DNA of 64,000 bases from Clostridia bacterium. GTDB taxonomy: Bacteria; Bacillota; Clostridia; Christensenellales; CAG-138. The stretch's first letter is position 1; each line of letters opens with the position of its first letter. The notes under the pieces were generated by a model. That model was not told the origin of the DNA. It searched no databases and saw only the letters and a list, made by a program, of their open reading frames with translations. The position numbers and the translations under genes were made by a program. This document shows positions 1-9,119 of this stretch, piece by piece. Location of the stretch: NCBI GenBank assembly GCA_016292635.1, contig JAEDIC010000010.1, forward strand, positions 3,404 to 67,403. Reading direction: 5' to 3'.

Positions 1-339
1 AACTGCGCGGATGGCGAGAGCCTAGAAAGCTTTTTGCCGACAGCGCAGGCGGATTTCATTAAATTCAATCAAAACCTTAAAAAAGCCACGGGGCTTCAAA
101 CGGAAACTTTGGCGTATCCCTATTCAAAGCGTTCTGTCACCGCGGATCGTGCCTGGCTTATAAGCGGGTATAGAATACTTTTGGGCGGCGACGGCGACGA
201 AGAGCGAAAAACCTATATGAACTATTATGTTCCTGCGGCAGGCATTAATTCCATATCCGCCGTAACCCGCAGAATACCGCGCATGACAGGCAAGCCTGTT
301 AAGGATTATATCAGCGAAGCTGTAAATCACGACGCTTAA
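1..339 (+). CDS. Polysaccharide deacetylase-like protein, C-terminal fragment
   Basis: The frame is open from base 1, so only the last 112 residues are seen and the start lies outside the window. A LAYPYS segment (about residues 38-43 of the fragment) matches the FAYPYG-type motif near the end of NodB-fold polysaccharide deacetylases, which remove acetyl groups from surface or extracellular sugars. The catalytic Asp/His residues would lie upstream and cannot be checked. It sits 26 bp before the CotH-like gene on the same strand, as part of an apparent exopolysaccharide operon. The family call is an inference from one motif and the context. Confidence 0.5.
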   Translation, partial: NCADGESLESFLPTAQADFIKFNQNLKKATGLQTETLAYPYSKRSVTADRAWLISGYRILLGGDGDEERKTYMNYYVPAAGINSISAVTRRIPRMTGKPVKDYISEAVNHDA

Positions 340-365
340 TTTATTACAAAAAACGAGGAGTAATT

Positions 366-1838
366 ATGAAATATAAAATAGCCGGTATTATTGCCTGTAT
401 TGCCATATTGCTTGTTTCATTTTGCGCTCCTTGGATTACGGAGGAGGAAAAAACAAGATACCATCAGCATATTGAAGCAGAGGATAAAACAATCTGTAAT
501 CACGGTGAAGATGTTTTTTGCACGCGTCTGCCTCTTGTTATGATAGACACTTTCGGCAAAAAAATTCCAGGTAAAGCTGTCAAAAACGCGAATGGCGAAA
601 CCGTATACACGGTCTCTTCTGACGGTTTGGACGAAATTACCGCACAGATTAAAATTGCCGATAATCCTACCGAAAACAATCATTTGGATTCTGTCCCTGC
701 GGTTTCCTCCGATATTCGCATACACGTTAGGGGCAATTCCTCGCGTGCGTTTGACAAACCGGGTTATGCGATAAAGCTTATAACGGCGGACGGCGGGAAC
801 AATCCGCAGTCGGTAATGGGAATGGACGCCCATCACGAGTGGGTGCTCCACGGGCCTTTTATTGACAAAACCCTGATACGCAATTATATGTGGTACAATA
901 TCGCGGGGGAAATTATGGATTACGCGCCCAACGTAAGATTCTGCGAGGTTATACTCAACGGTGAATACCAGGGTGTTTATGTGATGGCCGAAAACATTAC
1001 CGCAGGCGAGGACGGCGCAAGGCTTGACCTTTCGATAGATAAAAAGGACAATACTTTTTCGGGCTATCTTTTAAGACTTGACCGGGGCAGTGACGCTGAT
1101 ATAAAAAATATCAGCACCTTTTCCTCTTATTCCCTTAGAACAAGGCAAATTATTAACATTGAATATCCGGGTGTTTCAAATCTTACGCCCTCCCTTGCGG
1201 AATCGATCAGGCAGGATTTCTCAAAATTTGAAAAGGCGCTGTATTCCTATGATTTTGACAACGACGGCTACGGATACAAAACATATGTCGACGCTGAGTC
1301 TTTTGCAGATTATTTTATTATAAATGAATTTACCTGCAATTATGACGCAGGCTGGCTTTCAACCTACATATATAAGGACATTGATGGAAAATACCGTATG
1401 TGTATCTGGGATTTCAATTCCGCCTGCGACAATTATCAGGAATCTATGATACTGACCAATCATTTTGAAATGCAGAACTGCCTGTGGTATTTTATGCTTA
1501 TAAAGGATGAGGACTTCACAGACCTGATCATTAAGCGTTACCGCGAGCTTCGCAAAACCTATTTAAGCGAGGAATATTTATACGGTTATATAGACGGCTG
1601 TATAGAATATTTGGGCGACGCCGTGGAGCGCAATTTCGGCAAGTGGGGCTATACCTTTTCTCCCGAGCACGACTCGCTTGTACCTGCCGAGCGAAACCCT
1701 CACTCATACAGCGAGGCGGTAGAGCAAATGAGGGAGTTTATTAAAGCGAGGGGCGAGTGGATGGACGAGAACATAGAAACCTTAAAACAGTATTCCGAAA
1801 AATCCAAGATAAAGAAATTTGACGAAGCGGCGAACTAA
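366..1838 (+). CDS. CotH-family protein kinase-like protein
   Basis: A 490-residue protein with an N-terminal signal anchor (about residues 5-22). It carries hallmark CotH segments: RGNSSRAFDKPGYAIKL near residue 120, LNGEYQGVYVMAEN near 198, and WDFNSACDN near 348, matching the family WDFDxAFG block with N in place of the second D. CotH proteins are atypical kinases, known for phosphorylating spore-coat proteins in Bacillus, but many homologues lie in exopolysaccharide clusters with unknown substrates. The start is ATG behind GAGGAG. It is followed after 11 bp by a glycoside hydrolase-like gene. Here the role is probably in surface polysaccharide or matrix assembly rather than spores, which is an inference from the neighbours. 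Confidence 0.8.
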   Translation: MKYKIAGIIACIAILLVSFCAPWITEEEKTRYHQHIEAEDKTICNHGEDVFCTRLPLVMIDTFGKKIPGKAVKNANGETVYTVSSDGLDEITAQIKIADNPTENNHLDSVPAVSSDIRIHVRGNSSRAFDKPGYAIKLITADGGNNPQSVMGMDAHHEWVLHGPFIDKTLIRNYMWYNIAGEIMDYAPNVRFCEVILNGEYQGVYVMAENITAGEDGARLDLSIDKKDNTFSGYLLRLDRGSDADIKNISTFSSYSLRTRQIINIEYPGVSNLTPSLAESIRQDFSKFEKALYSYDFDNDGYGYKTYVDAESFADYFIINEFTCNYDAGWLSTYIYKDIDGKYRMCIWDFNSACDNYQESMILTNHFEMQNCLWYFMLIKDEDFTDLIIKRYRELRKTYLSEEYLYGYIDGCIEYLGDAVERNFGKWGYTFSPEHDSLVPAERNPHSYSEAVEQMREFIKARGEWMDENIETLKQYSEKSKIKKFDEAAN

Positions 1839-1849
1839 GGATGTAGGCA

Positions 1850-4030
1850 ATGAAGAAATTTATTATTACGGTTTGTATAATCGTTGTATTGTGTATAGCG
1901 GCAGACAGTGCTTATTACCGTTTAGGCTTTTATATCGATTTATCGCCTGACGAACCTGTCACAACCTTTGTAAAAACAGACAGCGACAACATCTACCTCG
2001 ACAGCGGCTCAGGGTTTAAAAGGTTTGAAATCAAGGGCGTAAATATGGGCTCGGGCGAACCGGGCGAGTGGTCGACGGATTTTGCAATTGATAAGGAAAC
2101 CTATCTGCGCTGGTTTAAACAGATACAGGAAATGGGCGCAAATACCATACGTATTTATACGGTGCAGAACGACACCTTTTACAATGCGTTTTACGAATAC
2201 AATAAGGATAACGGTAATCCCCTGTGGCTTATACACGGCGTTTGGGTCAACGACTACATACAGAACTCTCACCGCGACGCGTACGACAAGGACTTTTACG
2301 ATACCTTTCTTGAGGACTGCAAAACGGTAGTCGATGTTTTGCATGGCAACAAAAAGATTTCACTTGGAAGAATGGCGTCCGCAGGCTCGGGAACATACAA
2401 TAAGGATGTTTCGAGGTGGGTAATAGGGTACATTTTAGGTGTGGAATGGGAAGATGTTACCGTAGTTTATACCGATGAAAAATACGAAAAGAACGATAAA
2501 TACAACGGCTATAAGGGGAAATATATGTATACTTCAGAGGACGCTACACCCTTTGAAGGGATGCTGGCGCGCGTTGGTGATAAGGTTATTGAATACGAAT
2601 CCGAAAGGTATAAGCAGCAGCGCCTTATCGCTTTTTCAAACTGGCCTACAACCGACCCTTTCGACTACCCCGAAAAAATAGCAAGCTATTTTATGAAGTG
2701 CGCTAAGGTGGATGTTGAGCATATCAAAACAACTGAAAAATTTTTATCGGGGCAGTTCGCATCCTATCACGTTTATCCTTACTATCCCGATTATCTGAAT
2801 TATACCGATGATTTAAGCGGCTTCGGAATAACCGATTTGTCGCCGTTTATAACCGAAAACGGTGAGCTTAATACATATAAGGCGTATCTTTCGCTTTTAA
2901 CAGATCATCACACTATGCCGGTGGTTATTTCGGAATTCGGCGTATCAACCGGAAGAGGTATGGCGCAAAAGGACTATAACACGGGAAGAAATCAGGGCAA
3001 TATGTCGGAAAGTGAGCAGGGTCAGGCGCTTATAGACTGCTATAATGATATAAAAAGCGTAGGATGCGCGGGCTGCTGTGTGTTTTCCTGGCAGGACGAA
3101 TGGTTTAAGAGAACCTGGAATACAATGTACGCCGTCAATTTAAAACGCACTCCCTATTGGTCGGATTATCAGACCAACGAGCAGTATTTCGGTCTGCTTT
3201 CCTTTGACCCCGGCACAGAAAAATCCGTCTGCTATGTGGACGGGGACGTTTCGGAATGGACAAAGGAGAACGTGGTTTACGATAACGGGGAAAACAGTAT
3301 ATCACTAAGATACGATGAAAAGTTTATTTACTTTATGGTTTATAAAAAGGATTTGAATTTTGAAAACGAAACCCTTTATATCCCTATTGATACAACCCAG
3401 AAAAGCGGCAGCAGCTACTGTGAAAACTATAATCTGCTTTTTGATAAGGCAGTGGATTTTATCATTGTTTTAAACGGAAGAGATAACAGCCGTGTTCAGG
3501 TTCAAGAAAGGTACGAGGCTCTGCGCTCAACCTATTCGCAAAACGTTTACGGCTTTGATACCTATGTTAAGGAAAATATACCCGATATTGATTCGCCGAA
3601 ATTCGTTAATATAGATATGATACTGCAAACGGCGACACCGCTCCTTTACAACGATAATAACGCAACCGCCGAGGTCTTTGAAACGGGCAAGCTCACCTAC
3701 GGAAACGCAAATCCCGAAAGCAAGGATTTCAATTCTCTTGCCGATTTTATTTGTAACGGAGATTATATTGAAATAAAGCTTCCCTGGCAGCTGCTTAATT
3801 TTTCCGATCCGTCGCGGATGAGCATACACGACGATTATTATGACGGAAATTACGGAATAGAGTATATAACGATAAATGAGATGTGTGTGTGCTTGTCCTG
3901 CGGTGAAGAAAAGGGCAGAATAAGTCTTTACAGCTTTCCTCTAAAGGGCTGGGGCAATAAGGTGACCTACCATGAAAGGCTTAAGGCCTCTTATTATTGC
4001 TTGCAAGGTATATGGGGTGATACAAAATGA
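1850..4030 (+). CDS. Membrane-anchored glycoside hydrolase-like (TIM-barrel) protein
   Basis: A 726-residue protein with one N-terminal membrane segment (about residues 4-20) and then an extracytoplasmic region. GVNMGSGEPGEW (about 65), a central YILGVEWED and MPVVISEFGVST (about 363) resemble strand ends of clan GH-A (family 2/5-like) TIM barrels. The Glu of SEFG fits the nucleophile and the Glu of GVEW could be the acid/base. The last 270 residues look like a beta-rich accessory domain. Its likely job is trimming or remodelling the polysaccharide made by the downstream glycosyltransferase; substrate unknown. The stop overlaps the next start (ATGA), showing translational coupling. The fold is inferred from motifs only. 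Confidence 0.6.
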   Translation: MKKFIITVCIIVVLCIAADSAYYRLGFYIDLSPDEPVTTFVKTDSDNIYLDSGSGFKRFEIKGVNMGSGEPGEWSTDFAIDKETYLRWFKQIQEMGANTIRIYTVQNDTFYNAFYEYNKDNGNPLWLIHGVWVNDYIQNSHRDAYDKDFYDTFLEDCKTVVDVLHGNKKISLGRMASAGSGTYNKDVSRWVIGYILGVEWEDVTVVYTDEKYEKNDKYNGYKGKYMYTSEDATPFEGMLARVGDKVIEYESERYKQQRLIAFSNWPTTDPFDYPEKIASYFMKCAKVDVEHIKTTEKFLSGQFASYHVYPYYPDYLNYTDDLSGFGITDLSPFITENGELNTYKAYLSLLTDHHTMPVVISEFGVSTGRGMAQKDYNTGRNQGNMSESEQGQALIDCYNDIKSVGCAGCCVFSWQDEWFKRTWNTMYAVNLKRTPYWSDYQTNEQYFGLLSFDPGTEKSVCYVDGDVSEWTKENVVYDNGENSISLRYDEKFIYFMVYKKDLNFENETLYIPIDTTQKSGSSYCENYNLLFDKAVDFIIVLNGRDNSRVQVQERYEALRSTYSQNVYGFDTYVKENIPDIDSPKFVNIDMILQTATPLLYNDNNATAEVFETGKLTYGNANPESKDFNSLADFICNGDYIEIKLPWQLLNFSDPSRMSIHDDYYDGNYGIEYITINEMCVCLSCGEEKGRISLYSFPLKGWGNKVTYHERLKASYYCLQGIWGDTK

Positions 4031-5124
4031 AGGTGGAAATACTAATATACGCTTATCTTGCCGTCTGTGCGTCTATGATTGCTTTTAATATCGCCTGCTT
4101 TTTTGTATTTCGCCGTAAGGATAAGAAAATAGACACCTGCAAAACTGATTTTACCGATGAGATAAAGCGTTGTATTGAGAGTAATGAGGTTGACGAACAG
4201 CACCGAAAATACCTTTTTAAAAAGCTTCGCCGTATTAACAATCTTATGGCTTTTGACAAAACCCTTGAGGAGCTTTATCCCGAAAATCCCGAAAAAATAC
4301 GGCGATATATCGAGGGGCTTTCGCCTGTGTTTGTTTATTTAAGCCTTGAGTATCTTAAAAAGAACAAGCTTCAGGCAGCTTATTTTCCCTACATAATTAA
4401 AAAATACAGAATTTGCAGCGGGCAGAATATAAGCATTATAACCGATGCAATGCTTATGCTGGTTCGCGACCCGTCCCTTTATTGCAGGGAAAACGCTATG
4501 CAGGCGCTTAATGTTATAGGCGACGCGGCGAGCGTAATTAAGGCGCTACGCATTATAGACGAATACGGATACTATCATCACTCCAAGCTTATTTCTGACG
4601 GACTTTTGGAGTTTTCGGGGGATAAGGAAAGGCTGTCTGATATGCTGTGGCGAGAATTTCCGAATTTTTCCGAAAAAATGCAGGTCACGGTTTTGGATTA
4701 CTTCCGATTCTCCTCAGGTGATCACAGCGAGCAGATTCTACGTCTTTTAACATCTGAAAACCGCACCGACGAGATCGCGTACAGCTGTATACGGTATTTA
4801 GGTAAATACCATTACGAACCTGCTTATCCGTATCTTCTGGATTTTGCCGAAGCCTCAGACGAAATTCATTGGGAATATGCGGCGATTACCGCGACGGCTC
4901 TTGCCTGCTATCCGTGCAAAAAAACCGAGGAGGCGCTTAAAGCTCTGTTGCATAGCAAAAACTGGTATGTGCGGTATAATGCGTCTCAAAGCTTAGACTG
5001 CTTGGGATTTGATTATACCGACCTCATTGATATTTTTGAGGGCGATGATCGATACGCGGGGGAAATTATGCGCTACCGCCTGGATCAAAAGAAAATGAAG
5101 GAAAAGGAGACCTCCGCAGTATGA
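4027..5124 (+). CDS. Membrane-anchored HEAT-repeat protein
   Basis: A 365-residue protein with one N-terminal transmembrane helix (about residues 4-26) and a cytoplasmic alpha-helical repeat region. Segments such as LVRDPSLYCRENAMQALNVIG and LLHSKNWYVRYNASQSLDCLG have the paired-helix pattern of HEAT/PBS repeats, which serve as protein-binding scaffolds. Its start overlaps the end of the glycoside hydrolase gene and its stop overlaps the glycosyltransferase start, both by ATGA, so the three are probably made at matched levels. It may couple the synthase to other membrane parts; no catalytic motif is seen. Confidence 0.75.
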   Translation: MKVEILIYAYLAVCASMIAFNIACFFVFRRKDKKIDTCKTDFTDEIKRCIESNEVDEQHRKYLFKKLRRINNLMAFDKTLEELYPENPEKIRRYIEGLSPVFVYLSLEYLKKNKLQAAYFPYIIKKYRICSGQNISIITDAMLMLVRDPSLYCRENAMQALNVIGDAASVIKALRIIDEYGYYHHSKLISDGLLEFSGDKERLSDMLWREFPNFSEKMQVTVLDYFRFSSGDHSEQILRLLTSENRTDEIAYSCIRYLGKYHYEPAYPYLLDFAEASDEIHWEYAAITATALACYPCKKTEEALKALLHSKNWYVRYNASQSLDCLGFDYTDLIDIFEGDDRYAGEIMRYRLDQKKMKEKETSAV

Positions 5125-6539
5125 TGAACGACCAGGTGTTCGAAATAATAAAAGCCGTATTGGACGGCATAAACATTTTTTTCATTGTTTATATGATAGG
5201 GTATTCCTCCTTTCTGTTTTTGGCGGTAGTAATAGGTTCGTCCGAGCTTTACAGTAAAAAGCAGCAGGAAAAGCTGAAAAACACATTATTGCGGGACTAC
5301 TATATTCCCGTAAGCATTATTGTCCCAGCGTATAACGAGGAGGTTACGGTTGTTGAGACGGTGAAATCGCTTCTCGCCCTTGAATATAAGCTCTATGAAA
5401 TTATTATTGTAGACGACGGCTCAAAGGATTCTACATCTAAAAAGCTTATAGAAGCGTTTAATATGCAACCTATACGGAGACCAATACAAAGAAAAATCCC
5501 CTGTCAACCCGAAGAGTTTATTTATGAAACCGCTATGCAAAAGGTCCCTCTTACCCTAATACGCAAAAAGAACGGCGGAAAAGCCGACTCCCTAAATATG
5601 GGAATTAACGCCTGCCGTTATCCCTATTTCATTTGTATGGATGCCGACTCGGTGCTTCAGCACGATTCGTTAAGCAGAATAGTACGACCCTTGCTTGAAA
5701 ATGAAAACGTTGTGGCGGTGGGCGGGGTTGTCCGTCCCTGTAACGGCGCGGAGCTGGAAAGAGGAAAGGTGAAAAAATATAAATTTCCAATCAATATTCT
5801 TGCCTGTATGCAGGTGCTTGAATACGACCGCTCGTTTTTAGCCTCAAGAATTTTGTTTGATAAATTTAACGGCTCGCTTATAATTTCGGGAGCCTTCGGC
5901 CTGTTTAAAAAGGATACGGTCGTTGAGGCGGGTGGATATGACCATTCAACAATGGGAGAGGATATGGAGCTTGTAGTTAAGCTGCACGAATACTGTGTTG
6001 TAAACGACATTCCGTATTGTATTAAATATGCTACCGACGCTATCTGCTGGTCGCAGGCACCCGAACGCTTGCGAGATCTATGCAAGCAAAGAAAGCGCTG
6101 GCATTTAGGACTTTTCCAAAGCATGTGGAAGCACAGAATAATGCTGTTTAACCCAAAATTCGGACTGGTTGGTATAATCTCGTATTTTTATTTTTTAGTT
6201 TACGAGCTGCTTTCGCCGTTTATTGAAATATTCGGAGTCGCTTCAATGCTTGTGGCCTTTGCGATTGACCTTATAAACGTTCCGTTTATGCTACTGTTTT
6301 TCCTTATTTACGCGGTATTCGGCTGCGTTTTAACCTTGACGGCCTTCTTTGCGCGAACTCAAACCATTGATTTGAAAATTTCCCCCGGCGACATTGCAAA
6401 AGCCGTTTCGCTTTGCTTTTTTGAAATATGCGTACTGCGCTTTGTGCTGGCGTTTGTGCGGGCAACGGCGTTTGTGGGCTATAAAAAGAAAAAGCTTAAC
6501 TGGGGCAGAATAGAACGCAAAAAAATTAATATTCAATAA
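5121..6539 (+). CDS. Processive family 2 glycosyltransferase (exopolysaccharide synthase)
   Basis: A 472-residue inner-membrane GT-A glycosyltransferase. Visible motifs: IIVPAYNEE (about 68-76), VDDGS (about 96), DADS as the metal-binding DxD (about 173), GED with the catalytic Asp (about 278), and QRKRW as the QxxRW signature of processive synthases (about 323). One membrane helix precedes the catalytic domain and about three follow (about 350-460). The family polymerises beta-linked sugars from UDP-sugars, as in cellulose, poly-GlcNAc or hyaluronan synthases. The C-terminus is short and I see no PilZ domain, so direct c-di-GMP control in cis is not evident. The start overlaps the HEAT gene. 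The sugar product cannot be told from sequence. Confidence 0.85.
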   Translation: MMNDQVFEIIKAVLDGINIFFIVYMIGYSSFLFLAVVIGSSELYSKKQQEKLKNTLLRDYYIPVSIIVPAYNEEVTVVETVKSLLALEYKLYEIIIVDDGSKDSTSKKLIEAFNMQPIRRPIQRKIPCQPEEFIYETAMQKVPLTLIRKKNGGKADSLNMGINACRYPYFICMDADSVLQHDSLSRIVRPLLENENVVAVGGVVRPCNGAELERGKVKKYKFPINILACMQVLEYDRSFLASRILFDKFNGSLIISGAFGLFKKDTVVEAGGYDHSTMGEDMELVVKLHEYCVVNDIPYCIKYATDAICWSQAPERLRDLCKQRKRWHLGLFQSMWKHRIMLFNPKFGLVGIISYFYFLVYELLSPFIEIFGVASMLVAFAIDLINVPFMLLFFLIYAVFGCVLTLTAFFARTQTIDLKISPGDIAKAVSLCFFEICVLRFVLAFVRATAFVGYKKKKLNWGRIERKKINIQ

Positions 6540-6553
6540 AGGGGTGTGTTTTT

Positions 6554-7006
6554 ATGGATAAGGGAATAATTAAAAGCGCGTTTTTCGGTTATTCAAAAAC
6601 AAGCGTCTGTGGGTATATCGCATCAATAAACGAGGAATTCAGCCGTCAGCTTTTAGAGCTGGAAAAGGAGCATAAAAAAGAAAAGGAGGAGCTTAAAGGA
6701 AAGCTCGACGCCGCAGAAAAAGAGCTTGACGAGTACAAAAAAGCTCACGGCGATATTGCTAATGCCTTGCTGGAGGCCCAGCAATATGCCGCTTCATTAA
6801 AGCAAAGGGCCGAGGCGGAAAACGAGCGCCTTATCGCCGAAAACAAAAGCCGGCATAAGGAGCAGACCGAAAGGCTGGCGCTTTATGCTGCCTCGATTGA
6901 TTGGCTTAGGAGCGAGCTGTCCGCCTTTACCACCGATACCGACAGGAAGCTAGCCGATTATTATGAGCGGGCAGCTGATATAGAGAAAGAATTTGAGGAA
7001 GCTTAG
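6554..7006 (+). CDS. DivIVA-like coiled-coil protein
   Basis: A 150-residue, charged, helical protein. The N-terminal SAFFGYSKTSVCGYIASI resembles the DivIVA/GpsB membrane-targeting start (F-x-GY-x3-V-x2-Y/F-hydrophobic). It is followed by a long heptad-rich coiled coil (about 28-145) rich in Glu and Lys. DivIVA-type proteins bind curved membrane at poles or septa and recruit partners. It lies between the glycosyltransferase and the EAL protein with short gaps and has a GGGG-type ribosome site. A role in placing the polysaccharide machinery is a guess from position. It could also be a general coiled-coil adaptor. Confidence 0.6.
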   Translation: MDKGIIKSAFFGYSKTSVCGYIASINEEFSRQLLELEKEHKKEKEELKGKLDAAEKELDEYKKAHGDIANALLEAQQYAASLKQRAEAENERLIAENKSRHKEQTERLALYAASIDWLRSELSAFTTDTDRKLADYYERAADIEKEFEEA

Positions 7007-7008
7007 AT

Positions 7009-8922
7009 ATGATGAAAAAAATAACCGCGGTAATTACGGCTTGCCTGATTTTTATAAGCCCCGCCCTTAGCGTATCCGCCGCAGTAGAATACACGTCCGA
7101 GCCCACAGGCGGGAAAACGGTTTATGTCGCGGGGAATCCCGATATGTATCCGATAGAATACTATGATTCAAGCACAAAGACCTATAAAGGTATTCTGCCC
7201 GATTTGTATGCAGAAATTTCCGAAAGCACGGGGCTTGGTTTTACATATATCCGCAGCGGGAGCAAAAACGAACAAAACCGCCTTGTCAAAAACAAACAGG
7301 CTGAAATAATATCCGCCCATATTAAGGGAGAGGTGGGGGAACTTAACGACTCGATATTGCTGGTTTCATTTGAAAAGGATGGGGAAACCGTTGAGGTTTG
7401 TATCGGATTTACCGATATTGCCGACAGCTCCGTATCTTCCCCTGTTAAGGAAGCAATTGAAAAAATCACAGACAGCGAGCTTTTGGCACTTGCATTACAG
7501 ACAGCGGTACAGACCCCCAAAACCGTATCGGTACGGTGGTTGATTATCGGAATTATTGTGTTGCTGGTTGTTATTGCTGTTTTGGTGGCTCTGGCAGTAA
7601 AAAATAAAATAAAGACTCAAAGGAATTTGCAGGATAAGCTTACCGACCCACTTACGGGAATAGGCAATGACAAATATTTTGAGCAGAATTTTTACCACTT
7701 TATTACACCGGCCTCTTACAGCTTATATTATATTACGTATATTTCGCTTAATCTGCAGAGGGTAGAAAAATATTTTAGCACAACCGAAACGGAAGAAATT
7801 GAGCGCTGTGCCGCAAATGTTCTGTCCTCTTTCGCAGGAGAGCTTGATTTTGCGGCAAGAATCGGAAGCGGTGTGTTTCTTTGCGCTTTTCAGTGCCCAT
7901 CCGAGGAGGAAATGGGCGTGAGAGCAACCGAGCTGCTTGATAAACTGAACGCTTATAAGGAAAAGTTTTTTGAGGAATGCCGCGCTCATTTCAGGGCAGG
8001 TATATTTCATTTGAATTCGGCAAACATTCCTTTTGAAACGGCTTTGTTAAATTCCCGTCAGGCCTATATTTTTGCGCATCAAAACAAATTGCCCTATACA
8101 TTTGCCACTGCCGAGTTTCTTAACAAAGAAGCAACAAAATCAAAGCTTCAAAGAAAGCTGGCCGACGCAATTAAAAATAATGAGTTTAAGCTGTATATGC
8201 AATTTATTGTAGATGCAAAAAGCGGCGGCATAAAAGGTGCGGAAGCACTTTCCCGTTGGCATAATCCCGAGGACGGCGTTTTATTGCCCACGAGCTATAT
8301 CGACGCTATGATTACCTCGGGTATCATAGAACATTTGGATTTTCATATTTTTGAAGAAGTATGCCGTCAGCTGGAAAAATGGTCAAAAACCGATAAAAAG
8401 CATTTATGGATCTCCTGTAATTTTACGAGAGCAACCGTTTCCAAAAGTAATTATTTCAAGCGCTTTGAAGAAATAGTAAATAAATACTCTTTTGAACGGG
8501 ACAAGCTTATAATAGAGCTAACCGAAGATGCTCTTGCTGATAACAAAGCGGTGGCTTTTCAAAATATTTTAGCCTGCAAAAAATTAGGGTTCAAGGTTGC
8601 TCTTGACGATTTAGGAAGCGGATGTTCCTCTTTCAGAGATTTGTGCGACTATCCGATTGATATGATTAAAATAGACCGTCATATCGTGGCAAAATCCATA
8701 ACTCCGCGCGGAAATGCACTTTTACGCGGTATCGTAAAGTTTGCACACGATTTGGAAATAAAGGTGCTTTGCGAGGGTGTGGAAACCGAAAAGGAAAATA
8801 TAAATTCCAAAAATGCGGAATGCGACTATATCCAAGGCTATTATTATTCCCATGTGCTGCCGCAGGAAGAAACGGACGCTTTCCTCGTGAAATATCAAAA
8901 AACAAACAATTTAAACACTTAA
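7009..8922 (+). CDS. Sensor EAL-type c-di-GMP phosphodiesterase with degenerate GGDEF
   Basis: A 637-residue protein. Order: signal peptide (1-25), a short periplasmic-binding-protein-like sensor (about 35-165, with PIEYYDSSTKTYKGILPDLY), a membrane helix (about 178-198), a GGDEF domain whose signature has decayed to RIGSG, and an EAL domain (about 385-630). EAL catalytic residues look intact: EAL in GAEALSRW, Asn in SCNFT, Glu in IIELTED, the Asp pair in LDDLGSG, Lys in MIKIDR, Glu in LCEGVET and Gln in YIQGYY. It should hydrolyse c-di-GMP to pGpG in response to an extracellular ligand. It lies 2 bp after the coiled-coil gene and probably ends the operon. Confidence 0.85.
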   Translation: MMKKITAVITACLIFISPALSVSAAVEYTSEPTGGKTVYVAGNPDMYPIEYYDSSTKTYKGILPDLYAEISESTGLGFTYIRSGSKNEQNRLVKNKQAEIISAHIKGEVGELNDSILLVSFEKDGETVEVCIGFTDIADSSVSSPVKEAIEKITDSELLALALQTAVQTPKTVSVRWLIIGIIVLLVVIAVLVALAVKNKIKTQRNLQDKLTDPLTGIGNDKYFEQNFYHFITPASYSLYYITYISLNLQRVEKYFSTTETEEIERCAANVLSSFAGELDFAARIGSGVFLCAFQCPSEEEMGVRATELLDKLNAYKEKFFEECRAHFRAGIFHLNSANIPFETALLNSRQAYIFAHQNKLPYTFATAEFLNKEATKSKLQRKLADAIKNNEFKLYMQFIVDAKSGGIKGAEALSRWHNPEDGVLLPTSYIDAMITSGIIEHLDFHIFEEVCRQLEKWSKTDKKHLWISCNFTRATVSKSNYFKRFEEIVNKYSFERDKLIIELTEDALADNKAVAFQNILACKKLGFKVALDDLGSGCSSFRDLCDYPIDMIKIDRHIVAKSITPRGNALLRGIVKFAHDLEIKVLCEGVETEKENINSKNAECDYIQGYYYSHVLPQEETDAFLVKYQKTNNLNT

Positions 8923-8987
8923 TTCTCTGAGCGATTTATTTAATGCTTACTGAACAACATACAAACCCCTCATAATTAGTGAAAACG

Positions 8988-9018
8988 CTGACAAATCGAT
9001 GGGGTGGTATGGTATAAT
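8988..9018 (+). promoter_or_regulatory. Putative sigma-A promoter of the GGDEF gene pair
   Basis: CTGACA is followed 19 bp later by TATAAT, and the -10 is extended by TGG. The spacer is long but the extended -10 may compensate. It lies in the 197-bp gap after the EAL gene and about 100 bp before the first cyclase. No known c-di-GMP riboswitch pattern was recognised in the leader. Confidence 0.5.
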
Positions 9019-9119
9019 AAGTGTAAGAAAAAATGCGAAAAAGCGTTAAATAATTGGCGTTCAGAGTGATCAGATTGCTTTTATTCAATAGACGTTATTT
9101 ATGGATGAGGAATACTTAT

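Noticed and set aside
8923..9119. Possible c-di-GMP riboswitch before the GGDEF genes
   Set aside because: Looked for GEMM-type conserved blocks and tetraloop-receptor features; none seen.
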